Below are positions 1 to 7,146 of a stretch of 46,884 nucleotides of DNA, piece by piece. The translations under genes and the position numbers were made by a program. Origin of the DNA: an uncultured Faecalibacterium sp. (GTDB taxonomy: Bacteria > Bacillota > Clostridia > Oscillospirales > Ruminococcaceae); assembly GCA_902463235.1 (NCBI GenBank), contig CABQER010000005.1, forward strand, positions 1 to 46,884, read 5' to 3'. Under the pieces are notes generated by a model. The model saw only the letters and a list, made by a program, of their open reading frames with translations, made no database searches and was not told the DNA's origin. Numbering within the stretch: the stretch's first letter is position 1; every line of letters starts with the position of its first letter.

Positions 1-110
1 AATCTGTATAAACAGTATCTATTATATTGCATCGCTGTCCGGTTTGCAAGCCGTGTTCTTCGCAATACTAAGATTTGCTGTTTGTTTTTTTGAAAGGAAA
101 GGTGCTGGAA

Positions 111-1193
111 ATGGAAAGACAGTATAAAGTGGGTATTGTAGGCGCAACTGGCATGGTGGGTCAGCGTTTTGTGACTCTGCTGGAGAATCATCCCTGGTTC
201 AAACTGACCGTACTGGCCGCATCCGGCCGCAGTGCGGGCAAGAGCTATGAGGATGCAGTAGGCTCCCGCTGGGCCATGACCACTCCCATGCCGGAGAGCG
301 TGAAGAAAATGACCGTTCTGGACGCTTCCAAGGTGGAGGAAGTGGCTTCGCAGGTGGATTTTGTTTTCTGCGCTGTCAATATGCCCAAGGACGAGATCAA
401 GGCACTGGAGGAAGCATACGCCAAGGCTGAGTGCCCGGTGGTCTCCAACAACAGTGCCCATCGTTTCACCCCGGATGTTCCCATGGTGGTGCCCGAGATC
501 AACGCTGACCATATCGAGATCATTCCCGCTCAGCGCAAGCGTCTGGGTACCAAGCGCGGCTTCATCGCCGTCAAGTCCAATTGCAGCCTGCAGAGCTATG
601 TACCCGCCCTGCATCCCCTGATGAAGGACTTTGGCGTGAGCAAGGCGCTTGTGTGCACCTATCAGGCCATTTCCGGTGCTGGCAAGACCTTTGACCGGAT
701 GCCTGAGATCGTGGACAACGTGATCCCCTACATCGGCGGCGAGGAGGAAAAGAGCGAGCGCGAGCCGCTGAAGCTGTGGGGCCACATTGAGGGTGACCAG
801 ATCGTCAATGCTGAGAAGCCGGTCATCACCGCACAGTGCTTCCGTGTGCCTGTCTCGGACGGCCATACCGCAGCCGTGTTCGTAAGCTTTGACAAAAAGC
901 CCACCAAGGAGCAGATGCTGGAAGCATGGGCGAACTTCCGCGGCCCCGCACAGGAACTGAATCTGCCCAGCGCACCCAAGCAGTTCCTGCACTACTTTAC
1001 CGAGCCCGATCGTCCGCAGCCCAAGCTGGACCGCAACACCGAGAACGGCATGGCCGTGTGCATCGGCCGTCTGCGGGAGGATACCCTGTTTGACTACAAG
1101 TTTGCCTGCATGAGCCACAACACCCTGCGCGGTGCTGCTGGCGGTGCTGTGCTGCTGGCTGAGCTGCTGGCAGCAAAGGGGTATATGGACTAA
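111..1193 (+). CDS. asd: Aspartate-semialdehyde dehydrogenase, fungal/archaeal-type class
   Basis: Makes L-aspartate 4-semialdehyde from aspartyl-phosphate with NADPH, the branch point to lysine/DAP, threonine and methionine. The 360-residue product opens with the nucleotide loop GATGMVGQRF (residues 11-20). It carries the catalytic cysteine in KSNCS (Cys158), QAISGAG, and the catalytic-base histidine in SDGHT (His252). The stretches NHPWFKLTVLAASGRSAGK, IPYIGGEEEK, DRPQPKLDRN and LSHNT-like MSHNTLRGAAG resemble the yeast Hom2/archaeal class rather than the usual bacterial Asd (from memory, not aligned). The ATG at 111 is preferred over the in-frame TTG at 75 because GAAAGGAAAGG lies just upstream and the Rossmann fold starts immediately. 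First gene of an asd-dapA-dapB operon; dapA follows after 45 bases. No convincing promoter is visible in the 110 bases available upstream. Confidence 0.96.
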   Translation: MERQYKVGIVGATGMVGQRFVTLLENHPWFKLTVLAASGRSAGKSYEDAVGSRWAMTTPMPESVKKMTVLDASKVEEVASQVDFVFCAVNMPKDEIKALEEAYAKAECPVVSNNSAHRFTPDVPMVVPEINADHIEIIPAQRKRLGTKRGFIAVKSNCSLQSYVPALHPLMKDFGVSKALVCTYQAISGAGKTFDRMPEIVDNVIPYIGGEEEKSEREPLKLWGHIEGDQIVNAEKPVITAQCFRVPVSDGHTAAVFVSFDKKPTKEQMLEAWANFRGPAQELNLPSAPKQFLHYFTEPDRPQPKLDRNTENGMAVCIGRLREDTLFDYKFACMSHNTLRGAAGGAVLLAELLAAKGYMD

Positions 1194-1238
1194 TGCCTGA
1201 ATTTTTGCGCGATACACGCAGCAAAGGAGTATTTTACT

Positions 1239-2132
1239 ATGAAGAAGCCTGTCTTTACCGGCGCGGGTGTGGCCATCATCACCCCGATGTACGAGGACGG
1301 AAGCATCAACTTTGACGAGCTGGGCCGCATCATCGAGGATCAGATCGCCCGCCACACCGATGCCATCATTATCTGCGGCACCACCGGCGAGTGCTCTACC
1401 ATGACCGATGAGGAGCAGCTGGCCGCCATTAAGTTCACCGTGGATACGGTCAATCACCGCGCACCGGTCATTGCCGGTGCCGGCTCGAACGATACCGACC
1501 ACGGCTGCGCACTGGCAGCAAAGTCTGCTGCCTGCGGTGCCGATGCCCTGCTGATGGTAACCCCCTACTACAACAAGACCTCGCAGGCCGGTCTGGTGGC
1601 GCACTTTACCGCCATGGCTGAGGCTGGCGGCATTCCGGTCATCCTGTACAATGTGCCCTCCCGCACGGGTCTGAACATTGCACCAGAGACCGCTCTGGAG
1701 CTGAGCAAGCACCCGCTCATCAACGGCATCAAGGAGGCCTCCGGCAACATTTCTCAGGTGGCCAAGGTGGCTGCACTGTGCGGTGATGCGCTGAACATCT
1801 ACTCCGGCAATGACGATCAGGTGGTTCCCCTGCTGGCACTGGGCGGCAAGGGTGTCATCAGTGTGGTGTCCAATGTTGCGCCGGAGCTGGTGCATAACTG
1901 CTGTCAGGCTTTCTTTGACGGCGACACCGCTAAGGCCTGCGCTTTGCAGCTGGAAATGCTGCCGCTGGAAGAGGCTCTGTTCTGCGAGGTGAATCCCATT
2001 CCGGTCAAGTATGCCATGAATGTGCTGGGCTGGAATGCAGGCGAATGCCGTCTGCCGCTGGTTGAGCCCAGCGATGCCCACAAGGCAAAGATCGAGCAGG
2101 CTCTGCAGGCTGCAGGTCTGATCAAGGAATAA
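1239..2132 (+). CDS. dapA: 4-hydroxy-tetrahydrodipicolinate synthase
   Basis: Condenses pyruvate with aspartate semialdehyde, the committed step to diaminopimelate and lysine. At 297 residues it has the normal length for this TIM-barrel aldolase. Visible hallmarks are GTTGECSTM near residue 48, PYYNKTSQAGL, the catalytic tyrosine in LYNVPSRTG (Tyr137) and the Schiff-base lysine in GIKEASGN (Lys165). The start is fixed by AAAGGAG about nine bases before the ATG. It sits between asd and dapB. The gap to dapB holds a perfect 12-bp inverted repeat that could weaken read-through or stabilise the upstream message. DapA enzymes of Firmicutes are often not lysine sensitive, so feedback may lie elsewhere in the operon (see the ACT protein); that is inference. 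Confidence 0.97.
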   Translation: MKKPVFTGAGVAIITPMYEDGSINFDELGRIIEDQIARHTDAIIICGTTGECSTMTDEEQLAAIKFTVDTVNHRAPVIAGAGSNDTDHGCALAAKSAACGADALLMVTPYYNKTSQAGLVAHFTAMAEAGGIPVILYNVPSRTGLNIAPETALELSKHPLINGIKEASGNISQVAKVAALCGDALNIYSGNDDQVVPLLALGGKGVISVVSNVAPELVHNCCQAFFDGDTAKACALQLEMLPLEEALFCEVNPIPVKYAMNVLGWNAGECRLPLVEPSDAHKAKIEQALQAAGLIKE

Positions 2133-2140
2133 AAAGCGTA

Positions 2141-2177
2141 CAGAATGCCCGGGACTCTTCAGCTTCCGGGCATTCTG
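2141..2177 (+). other. 12-bp inverted repeat between dapA and dapB
   Basis: The arms CAGAATGCCCGG (2141-2152) and CCGGGCATTCTG (2166-2177) are exact reverse complements with a 13-base loop. The following bases are CCATATTAT, not a clean T-run, so this is at best a leaky terminator. It could instead be an mRNA processing or stabilising hairpin within the asd-dapA-dapB transcript. The dapB ribosome site begins about 15 bases downstream. Confidence 0.7.
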
Positions 2178-2204
2178 CCATATTATAGAAACGAGGGAAT
2201 AACA

Positions 2205-2963
2205 ATGACAGAGATCGTGATTCAGGGCATTGGCGGCCGCATGGGCCATGTGTTGTGTGATATGATCGCACAGCGGGAGGACTGCTGTGTGGTGGCCGGT
2301 ATCGATATGAAGGACGGCGAGCAGAACGGCATCCCGGTCTATGACAGTCTGGAAAAGCTGAATGGCAAGGGGGACGTGATCATCGACTTCAGCTCCCCCG
2401 CTGCTGTGGAAAAGGCGCTGCCCTACTGCCAGAGCCACAAGCTGCCCATCGTGGTGTGTACCACCGGCCTTTCTGAAGAGCTGCAGCTGAAGGTAGTGCA
2501 GCTATCCCGCAGCGTTCCGGTGTTCAAGAGCGCCAATATGTCCATGGGCATCAACGTACTGGCCGAGCTGTGCAAGCGCGCCTCTGCTGTGCTGGGCATC
2601 AACTATGATATCGAGATCGTGGAGCAGCATCACCACAACAAGCTGGATGCCCCCAGCGGAACGGCGCTGATGCTTGCCGATGCCATTAACGAGCAGAACG
2701 ACGGTGCATACCACTATGTGTACGACCGCTCTTCCGTGCGCCAGAAGCGCGACCCGAAGGAGATTGGTATCAGTTCTGTGCGCGGCGGCAGCATCGTGGG
2801 CGACCATGAGGTGCTGTTCTGCGGCCCGGACGAGGTGATCACCCTGCGGCACACCGCCTACTCTCGCAGCATTTTTGCCAACGGCGCAGTAAATGCGGCG
2901 GTCTATCTGGCAAAGAAGGAGCCGGGTCTGTATGATATGGGCGATCTGATCGCCGCGCTCTGA
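2205..2963 (+). CDS. dapB: 4-hydroxy-tetrahydrodipicolinate reductase
   Basis: Reduces hydroxy-tetrahydrodipicolinate to tetrahydrodipicolinate with NAD(P)H in DAP/lysine synthesis. The 252-residue product has the N-terminal dinucleotide loop GIGGRMGH (about residues 7-14), IDFSSP, VVCTTGL, and the family signature EIVEQHHHNKLDAPSGTA with catalytic His and Lys. A longer frame exists from 2145, but that start lies inside the inverted repeat. The ATG at 2205 is preceded by GAGGGAAT and begins directly at the Rossmann strand MTEIVIQGIGG. Downstream, a short CCCGGC/GCCGGG hairpin (2976-2991) lies just before the ribosome site of the next gene, 42 bases away. Confidence 0.96.
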   Translation: MTEIVIQGIGGRMGHVLCDMIAQREDCCVVAGIDMKDGEQNGIPVYDSLEKLNGKGDVIIDFSSPAAVEKALPYCQSHKLPIVVCTTGLSEELQLKVVQLSRSVPVFKSANMSMGINVLAELCKRASAVLGINYDIEIVEQHHHNKLDAPSGTALMLADAINEQNDGAYHYVYDRSSVRQKRDPKEIGISSVRGGSIVGDHEVLFCGPDEVITLRHTAYSRSIFANGAVNAAVYLAKKEPGLYDMGDLIAAL

Positions 2964-3005
2964 AAAACGAACTGCCCCGGCATACGCCGGGAGAAGAGGT
3001 GAACG

Positions 3006-4298
3006 ATGAAGCAGGAGCCTTTAAAGCGGCGGCGTCCGGCTGCCCGTAAGCGCGGCCGAAAGCAAACGCTCCGGGCGGTGGTGCTGTCAGTTCTGGCTGT
3101 GAGCGTGATAGCACTGTGTCTTGGGATCTGGACAAAGCTGCCGGGAGAAGATGTACCGGTGGGCGGCATCGAGCCGCCGGAGGATGCACTATCCCCTGCT
3201 TCATCCGTTGCGACCCCGGAGCCGGAGCCTGAACCGCAGCCCGTGGTGGAAACCATCCGGTTTTCTGCAACAGGAGATAACCTGATCCACTCTCCCATCT
3301 ATAAACAGGCTGCCCGCCGGGCAGGCGAAGAGGGAAAGTACAGCTTTGATTACTGCTATGAACACATTGCTCCTTTCTATGCCGAGCAGGATGTGAACTG
3401 GATCAATCAGGAGACCCTTTGCAGCGACACCCTTGCACCCTCCACCTACCCCAGCTTTTCCACCCCCGGTGACTGTGCGCGGGCACTGTACCGCGCCGGG
3501 GTGCGGGTGTTCAGCCTGTCCAATAACCACACCTACGATAAGGGTGCCTCCGGCATTGCGGCCACGCTGCAATTCTGGGAGTCCATGCCGGAGGATGTGG
3601 TCACCACCGGTCTGTGGCGCGGCGAAGAAGATTACGACCGCATCCCGCTGCAAACCGTCAACGGCGTCACGATTGCGTATCTCTCCTACACCGAGCACAC
3701 CAACGGCATCCGCCAGAACAAGAATATGACGGCCAATGTCATCTACACCAGCCAGACCGATGTGATCGAGCGGCAAGTACGCTTGGCGCGTCAGCAGGCA
3801 GACTTTGTGGTGGTTGGGGTGCACTGGGGCGTAGAGGACAGCCACGCCATCGTGGACAGCCAGCGCACACTGGCACAGAATCTGGCAGACTGGGGCGCAG
3901 ACGTCATTGTGGGCACCCACCCTCATGTATTGCAGGACGCCCAGTGGCTTACCGCAGCAGACGGGCGGCGAAGCTTTGTTGCCTTCTCGCTGGGTAATTT
4001 TCTCAGCACCCAGAGCCGCCCGGATCAACTGGTGGGGGCCATTCTGACCTTGCAGTTGCAAAAGACTACCCAGCCGAACGGCTCGGTACAGTGCGAAGTT
4101 CTTGAACCGCAGCTGCACCCTACCGTGACCCATTACGATGCCGGAAAATCCAACGTGCGCACCTATCTTTTACGCGATTACACGCAGGAATTGGCGGCAG
4201 CGCATGGTGTGCGGGCAAATTATTCTGATTTCAGCCTTGACAGGATACGAAAAATCGCGCAAAATAATATCAGCGCATCCTTTTTAGCACTTACATAA
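3006..4298 (+). CDS. CapA-family membrane-anchored metallophosphatase-like protein
   Basis: A 430-residue protein of the CapA (poly-gamma-glutamate synthesis, PGA_cap) family. A basic N-terminus rich in Arg/Lys is followed by one membrane segment (about residues 24-45). A proline/glutamate-rich linker comes next, then an extracytoplasmic calcineurin-like domain from about residue 81. Visible motifs are SATGDNLIHSP, the NNHTYDKG asparagine-histidine motif, GVHWGVE and GTHPHVLQ. CapA proteins act in poly-glutamate capsule synthesis in Bacillus, but most gut Firmicute members have no proven role and no capBC partner is seen here. Co-transcription with DAP genes hints at a cell-envelope role, which is inference. 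Ribosome site AGAAGAGGTG precedes the ATG. It ends 55 bases before the ACT gene. Confidence 0.85.
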   Translation: MKQEPLKRRRPAARKRGRKQTLRAVVLSVLAVSVIALCLGIWTKLPGEDVPVGGIEPPEDALSPASSVATPEPEPEPQPVVETIRFSATGDNLIHSPIYKQAARRAGEEGKYSFDYCYEHIAPFYAEQDVNWINQETLCSDTLAPSTYPSFSTPGDCARALYRAGVRVFSLSNNHTYDKGASGIAATLQFWESMPEDVVTTGLWRGEEDYDRIPLQTVNGVTIAYLSYTEHTNGIRQNKNMTANVIYTSQTDVIERQVRLARQQADFVVVGVHWGVEDSHAIVDSQRTLAQNLADWGADVIVGTHPHVLQDAQWLTAADGRRSFVAFSLGNFLSTQSRPDQLVGAILTLQLQKTTQPNGSVQCEVLEPQLHPTVTHYDAGKSNVRTYLLRDYTQELAAAHGVRANYSDFSLDRIRKIAQNNISASFLALT

Positions 4299-4353
4299 AA
4301 ATGTGAAATGATTGAGCGTTGTCCGGCAACCCGGGCAGAACGGAGGACTTTTT

Positions 4354-4821
4354 ATGTACGGAGTATCGAAGATCAATATCGAGACTGATCTGATGATGAT
4401 CAGTGTGCAGGACGTGGCGTTCCGGGGCAACAGTCTGTCCCGCTATCTGGATATCTTTGCAGAGACCGGCGTGGTGGTGGATATGATCAGCCAGAGCGCC
4501 CCACACGGCACTACCATTGATTTCAGCTTTACCGCATCCAGCAGCGATCTTCCGCTGGTGATGAAGGCAATTTCGGCGGCAAATCTGGACAAGGAAGCCA
4601 AAGCTTCTCCCCTGATCAGCGTGGGCTACTCCAAGCTGAATCTGTTCGGCGAGGATATGGTCACCAGCTGCGGCGTGGCTGCGCGGGCGCTGAATGCGCT
4701 GGCTATGGCCGGTATCGAGGTGCTGCTGATTACTACCAGCGATCTGGATATCTCTCTGCTCGTCCACGCGGAAAACGAGGACGCCGCCTACGAGGCGCTG
4801 AAAAAGGCATACGAGCTGTAA
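4354..4821 (+). CDS. Stand-alone tandem ACT protein resembling the aspartokinase regulatory domain
   Basis: A 155-residue protein made almost entirely of two ACT-like repeats. The first (about 5-75) includes INIETDLMMISVQDV, GVVVDMISQSAP and TTIDFSFTA. The second (about 85-155) includes LISVGYSKLNLFG, GIEVLLITTSDLDISLLV and a C-terminal AYEALKKAYEL helix. The order and wording match the C-terminal lysine/threonine-binding region of aspartokinases, but no kinase domain is present. In Bacillus, aspartokinase II has a free beta subunit of similar size made from an internal start in lysC. Here a separate gene could play that part. The ATG at 4354 is chosen because CGGAGGA sits seven bases upstream. 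It is the last gene of the asd-dapA-dapB operon, followed directly by a terminator, so a role in sensing lysine is plausible but unproven. Confidence 0.82.
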   Translation: MYGVSKINIETDLMMISVQDVAFRGNSLSRYLDIFAETGVVVDMISQSAPHGTTIDFSFTASSSDLPLVMKAISAANLDKEAKASPLISVGYSKLNLFGEDMVTSCGVAARALNALAMAGIEVLLITTSDLDISLLVHAENEDAAYEALKKAYEL

Positions 4822-4833
4822 AAGCATAAGCCG

Positions 4834-4869
4834 GGGCCGAGGGGACAAGCTTCCCTTTCGGCCCTGTTT
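4834..4869 (+). terminator. Intrinsic terminator after the asd-dap operon
   Basis: GGGCCGA (4834-4840) pairs with TCGGCCC (4858-4864), with an inner GGGA/TCCC extension. TGTTTTT follows. It lies 13 bases after the stop of the ACT gene and ends the first operon. Confidence 0.85.
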
Positions 4870-4922
4870 TTGCGGAATGCGCAGAAACAGGAAAAATTCC
4901 CTGCTGAAAGAAGGAAACCGGA

Positions 4923-5495
4923 ATGAAAGACCCTGCTACTCTTATGTACAGCATCCGGCAGCGGCTGCTGGCACATTTTGAGAAAAACACGCCGCTACTT
5001 GCCCCGGAGGATCCGGCAGCGGGAACCACTCCTGCGGACAGCGGGCAGCTGCTCTATGCGCCGGTCACAGGGCGTATCCGGGCACTGACCCGGATCAAGG
5101 ACCCGGTATTCTCCAGCGAGGTGCTGGGCAAGGGCTGCGCCATCGAGCCCAGCTGCGGCGAGGTGGTAGCGCCCGCAGACGGCATCGTGAAAAAGATCGC
5201 CAAGACCTGCCATGCCGTCAGTTTGCTGTGTGATAACGGGTTGGAGGTGCTCATCCACGTTGGCATGGACACCGTGGAGCTGAAAGGCAAAGGCTATGAG
5301 CTGTTTGTACAGGCTGGCGACCATGTGCAGAAGGGGCAGTTGCTTTTCCGGTTCGATCTGCAAGCCATCGCAGCGGCAGGCTACACGCTGACCACTCCGG
5401 TGATCGTGACCAACAGCAGTCGGTTTGCACGGATAGAGCCTTTGCTCTCCGGCCGGGTAACTGCCGGGCAGCAGCTGTTACGCGCCAAAATGTAA
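4923..5495 (+). CDS. PTS glucose-type IIA protein (EIIA-Glc family)
   Basis: A cytoplasmic phosphocarrier that would take phosphate from HPr and pass it to a sugar-specific IIB domain. The 190-residue product has the EIIA-Glc beta-barrel from about residue 40: YAPVTGRI, IEPSCGEVVAPADG, KTCHAVSLL (His97) and the active-site motif LIHVGMDTVELKGKGY (His112). The two histidines are 15 residues apart, as His75/His90 are in E. coli Crr. An extra 38 residues at the N-terminus, starting MKDPATLMYSIRQRLL, are predicted helical and could be the remnant of a linker to a IIBC domain. There is no IIB or IIC gene beside it, so its partner permease is elsewhere. Ribosome site GAAGGAAACCGG precedes the ATG. 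It is flanked by terminators, so it is probably monocistronic. Confidence 0.93.
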   Translation: MKDPATLMYSIRQRLLAHFEKNTPLLAPEDPAAGTTPADSGQLLYAPVTGRIRALTRIKDPVFSSEVLGKGCAIEPSCGEVVAPADGIVKKIAKTCHAVSLLCDNGLEVLIHVGMDTVELKGKGYELFVQAGDHVQKGQLLFRFDLQAIAAAGYTLTTPVIVTNSSRFARIEPLLSGRVTAGQQLLRAKM

Positions 5496-5541
5496 AAAAT
5501 GGGCCAGAAACGCCTACGGACGTTTCTGGCCCATAAATTTT
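5494..5541. terminator. Bidirectional terminator between the IIA gene and tyrS
   Basis: GGGCCAGAAACG (5501-5512) and CGTTTCTGGCCC (5521-5532) form a perfect 12-bp stem (13 with the flanking T/A) and an 8-base loop. A-rich sequence lies to the left and TAAATTTTA to the right, so it can serve both convergent genes. Confidence 0.92.
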
Positions 5542-5551
5542 ATATTGCTTT

Positions 5552-6772
5552 TTACAGCGTTACCTTGTGGTAGATCTTTTTGCCCTTCTTGATGACGATA
5601 CCCTTGGCAAGCTGCTCTGCGGTAAAGCTGACGGTGGGAGCAGCGACCTTTTCGCCGTCTGCCAGCACACCGCCTTGCACCACCAGACGGCGAGCCTCGC
5701 CGTTGGAAGCAGCCAAGCCGGCCTTGACCATCAGGGTCAGGATGCCGATAGAACCGTCCGTCAGGTCAGCCTCGGTCAGCTGGGTGCTGGGCATGTGCTC
5801 GGTATCCATCGCATTGCCGCTGAACAGTGCGCGGGCAGCATTCTGAGCTTTTTCGGCCTCTTCCTTGCCATGCACCATGCTGGTCATCTCGTAGGCAAGA
5901 ATCTCCTTGGCCTCGTTCAGGCGCTGATCCTGCCAAGTGCTCATCTCTTCGATCTGCTCCAACGGCAGGAAGGTGAGCATACGGATGCACTTCATCACAT
6001 CGGCATCGCCCACGTTGCGCCAGTACTGGTAGAACTCGAAGGGGCTGGTCTTGTTGGGATCCAGCCAGACAGCGTTGCCGGCAGTCTTGCCCATCTTCTT
6101 GCCCTGAGAGTCGGTCAGCAGGGTCACGGTCATAGCGTAGGCATCCTTGCCCAGCTTGCGGCGGATCAGCTCGGTGCCGCCCAGCATATTGCTCCACTGG
6201 TCATCGCCGCCGAACTGCATATTGCAGCCGTAGTGCTGGAACATGTAGTAGAAGTCGTAGCTCTGCATGATCATGTAGTTGAACTCTAAGAAGGACAGAC
6301 CCTTCTCCATGCGCTGCTTGTAGCACTCGGCGCGCAGCATATTGTTCACGGAGAAGCAGGCGCCTACCTCGCGCAGTAGTTCAACGTAGTTCAGATCCAG
6401 CAGCCAGTCGGCGTTGTTCACCATCAGAGCTTTGCCCTCGGAGAAATCAATGAACTTCTCCATCTGCTTCTTAAAGCAGGCAGCATTGTGGGCGATATCG
6501 TCCTTGGTCAGCATCTTGCGCATATCGGTGCGGCCGGAGGGGTCACCGATCATAGTAGTGCCGCCACCGATCAGGGCGATGGGCTTATTACCAGCCAGCT
6601 GCAGGCGCTTCATCAGGGTCAGTGCCAGAAAATGGCCGGCGGTCAGGCTGTCGGCAGTGCAGTCAAAGCCGATATAAAAGGTAGCCTTGCCGTTGTTGAT
6701 CAGGTCGATGATCTCTTCATCGGTGATCTGCGCTACCAGACCGCGGGCCTTCAGTTCTTCGTACAGCGTCAT
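5552..6772 (-). CDS. tyrS: Tyrosyl-tRNA synthetase
   Basis: Charges tRNA-Tyr. The 406-residue product is a class I synthetase with FYIGFDCTADSLTAGHFLAL (HIGH-like region, about residues 32-52). The tyrosine/tRNA core has YDFYYMFQHYGC and GGDDQWSNM, the KMSKS-equivalent is GKKMGKTAG, and the C-terminus (from about 340) is an S4 RNA-binding domain with NGEARRLVVQGGV. The start at 6772 is chosen over a 17-codon longer frame because AGGAGG lies just upstream and TyrS proteins begin at this MTLYEELKARG. It is read leftward from its own promoter through a T-box leader, so expression should rise when tRNA-Tyr is uncharged. It ends at a bidirectional terminator. Confidence 0.97.
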   Translation of the reverse strand: MTLYEELKARGLVAQITDEEIIDLINNGKATFYIGFDCTADSLTAGHFLALTLMKRLQLAGNKPIALIGGGTTMIGDPSGRTDMRKMLTKDDIAHNAACFKKQMEKFIDFSEGKALMVNNADWLLDLNYVELLREVGACFSVNNMLRAECYKQRMEKGLSFLEFNYMIMQSYDFYYMFQHYGCNMQFGGDDQWSNMLGGTELIRRKLGKDAYAMTVTLLTDSQGKKMGKTAGNAVWLDPNKTSPFEFYQYWRNVGDADVMKCIRMLTFLPLEQIEEMSTWQDQRLNEAKEILAYEMTSMVHGKEEAEKAQNAARALFSGNAMDTEHMPSTQLTEADLTDGSIGILTLMVKAGLAASNGEARRLVVQGGVLADGEKVAAPTVSFTAEQLAKGIVIKKGKKIYHKVTL

Positions 6773-6810
6773 GGGAAAAACCTCCTGTTTTTGGGGCAGA
6801 GGAAACAAAA

Positions 6811-7095
6811 CGCCCTCTGCCAAAAATAAATTTGGCAGAGGGCGAGATAACTTCGCGGTACCACCTCTGTTTGCCGTTCCCTCACGGAAGCGGCCTTACG
6901 AGTGCACGCCCCAGAGTAGAGTGACACTCCTGCGTTTTTAACGCTCGCACGCGGCACAACCTACTAGCCTTACGCATTCAGCCTGCAGCTCCGGGAGGTA
7001 TTTCCCCTGTTGTTCTGTGATCCCTTGCACCGACCGGGACTTCTCTGGACAGAACGTTTCAGGGTACTTGTTCCCTTCATCGCCATTAACAGTGT
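6811..7095 (-). promoter_or_regulatory. Tyr T-box riboswitch leader of tyrS
   Basis: Read on the minus strand, the leader contains the T-box core AGGTGGTACCGCG (complement of 6854-6866). Its TGGT can pair with an ACCA tRNA end, as expected for tRNA-Tyr. Next comes a strong terminator hairpin, CGCCCTCTGCCAAA paired with TTTGGCAGAGGGCG (6811-6844), followed by a T-rich stretch. Upstream, the stretch around GGGAACAAGTACCC (6060s of the 7000s, TAC at complement 7064-7066) is the likely specifier loop with a tyrosine codon. The leader is about 280 bases, typical for the class. The specifier assignment is inferred from position; the antiterminator/terminator part is plain in the sequence. Confidence 0.93.
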
Positions 7096-7097
7096 CT

Positions 7098-7126
7098 ACT
7101 CTATCACAAGACCGCCGCTTTGTCAA
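7098..7126 (-). promoter_or_regulatory. Sigma-A-type promoter for the tyrS T-box transcript
   Basis: On the minus strand TTGACA (complement 7121-7126), a 17-base spacer and TAGAGT (complement 7098-7103) form a near-consensus promoter. It lies 20 bases beyond the recN stop and just upstream of the T-box leader. Confidence 0.8.
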
Positions 7127-7146
7127 GAGTTGGCCTTTCTGCAAAA

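Noticed and set aside
1..110. Promoter or lysine riboswitch upstream of asd
   Set aside because: Only 110 bases are visible. TATAAA and TTGCAT-like words occur but not at promoter spacing, and no L-box features are recognisable.
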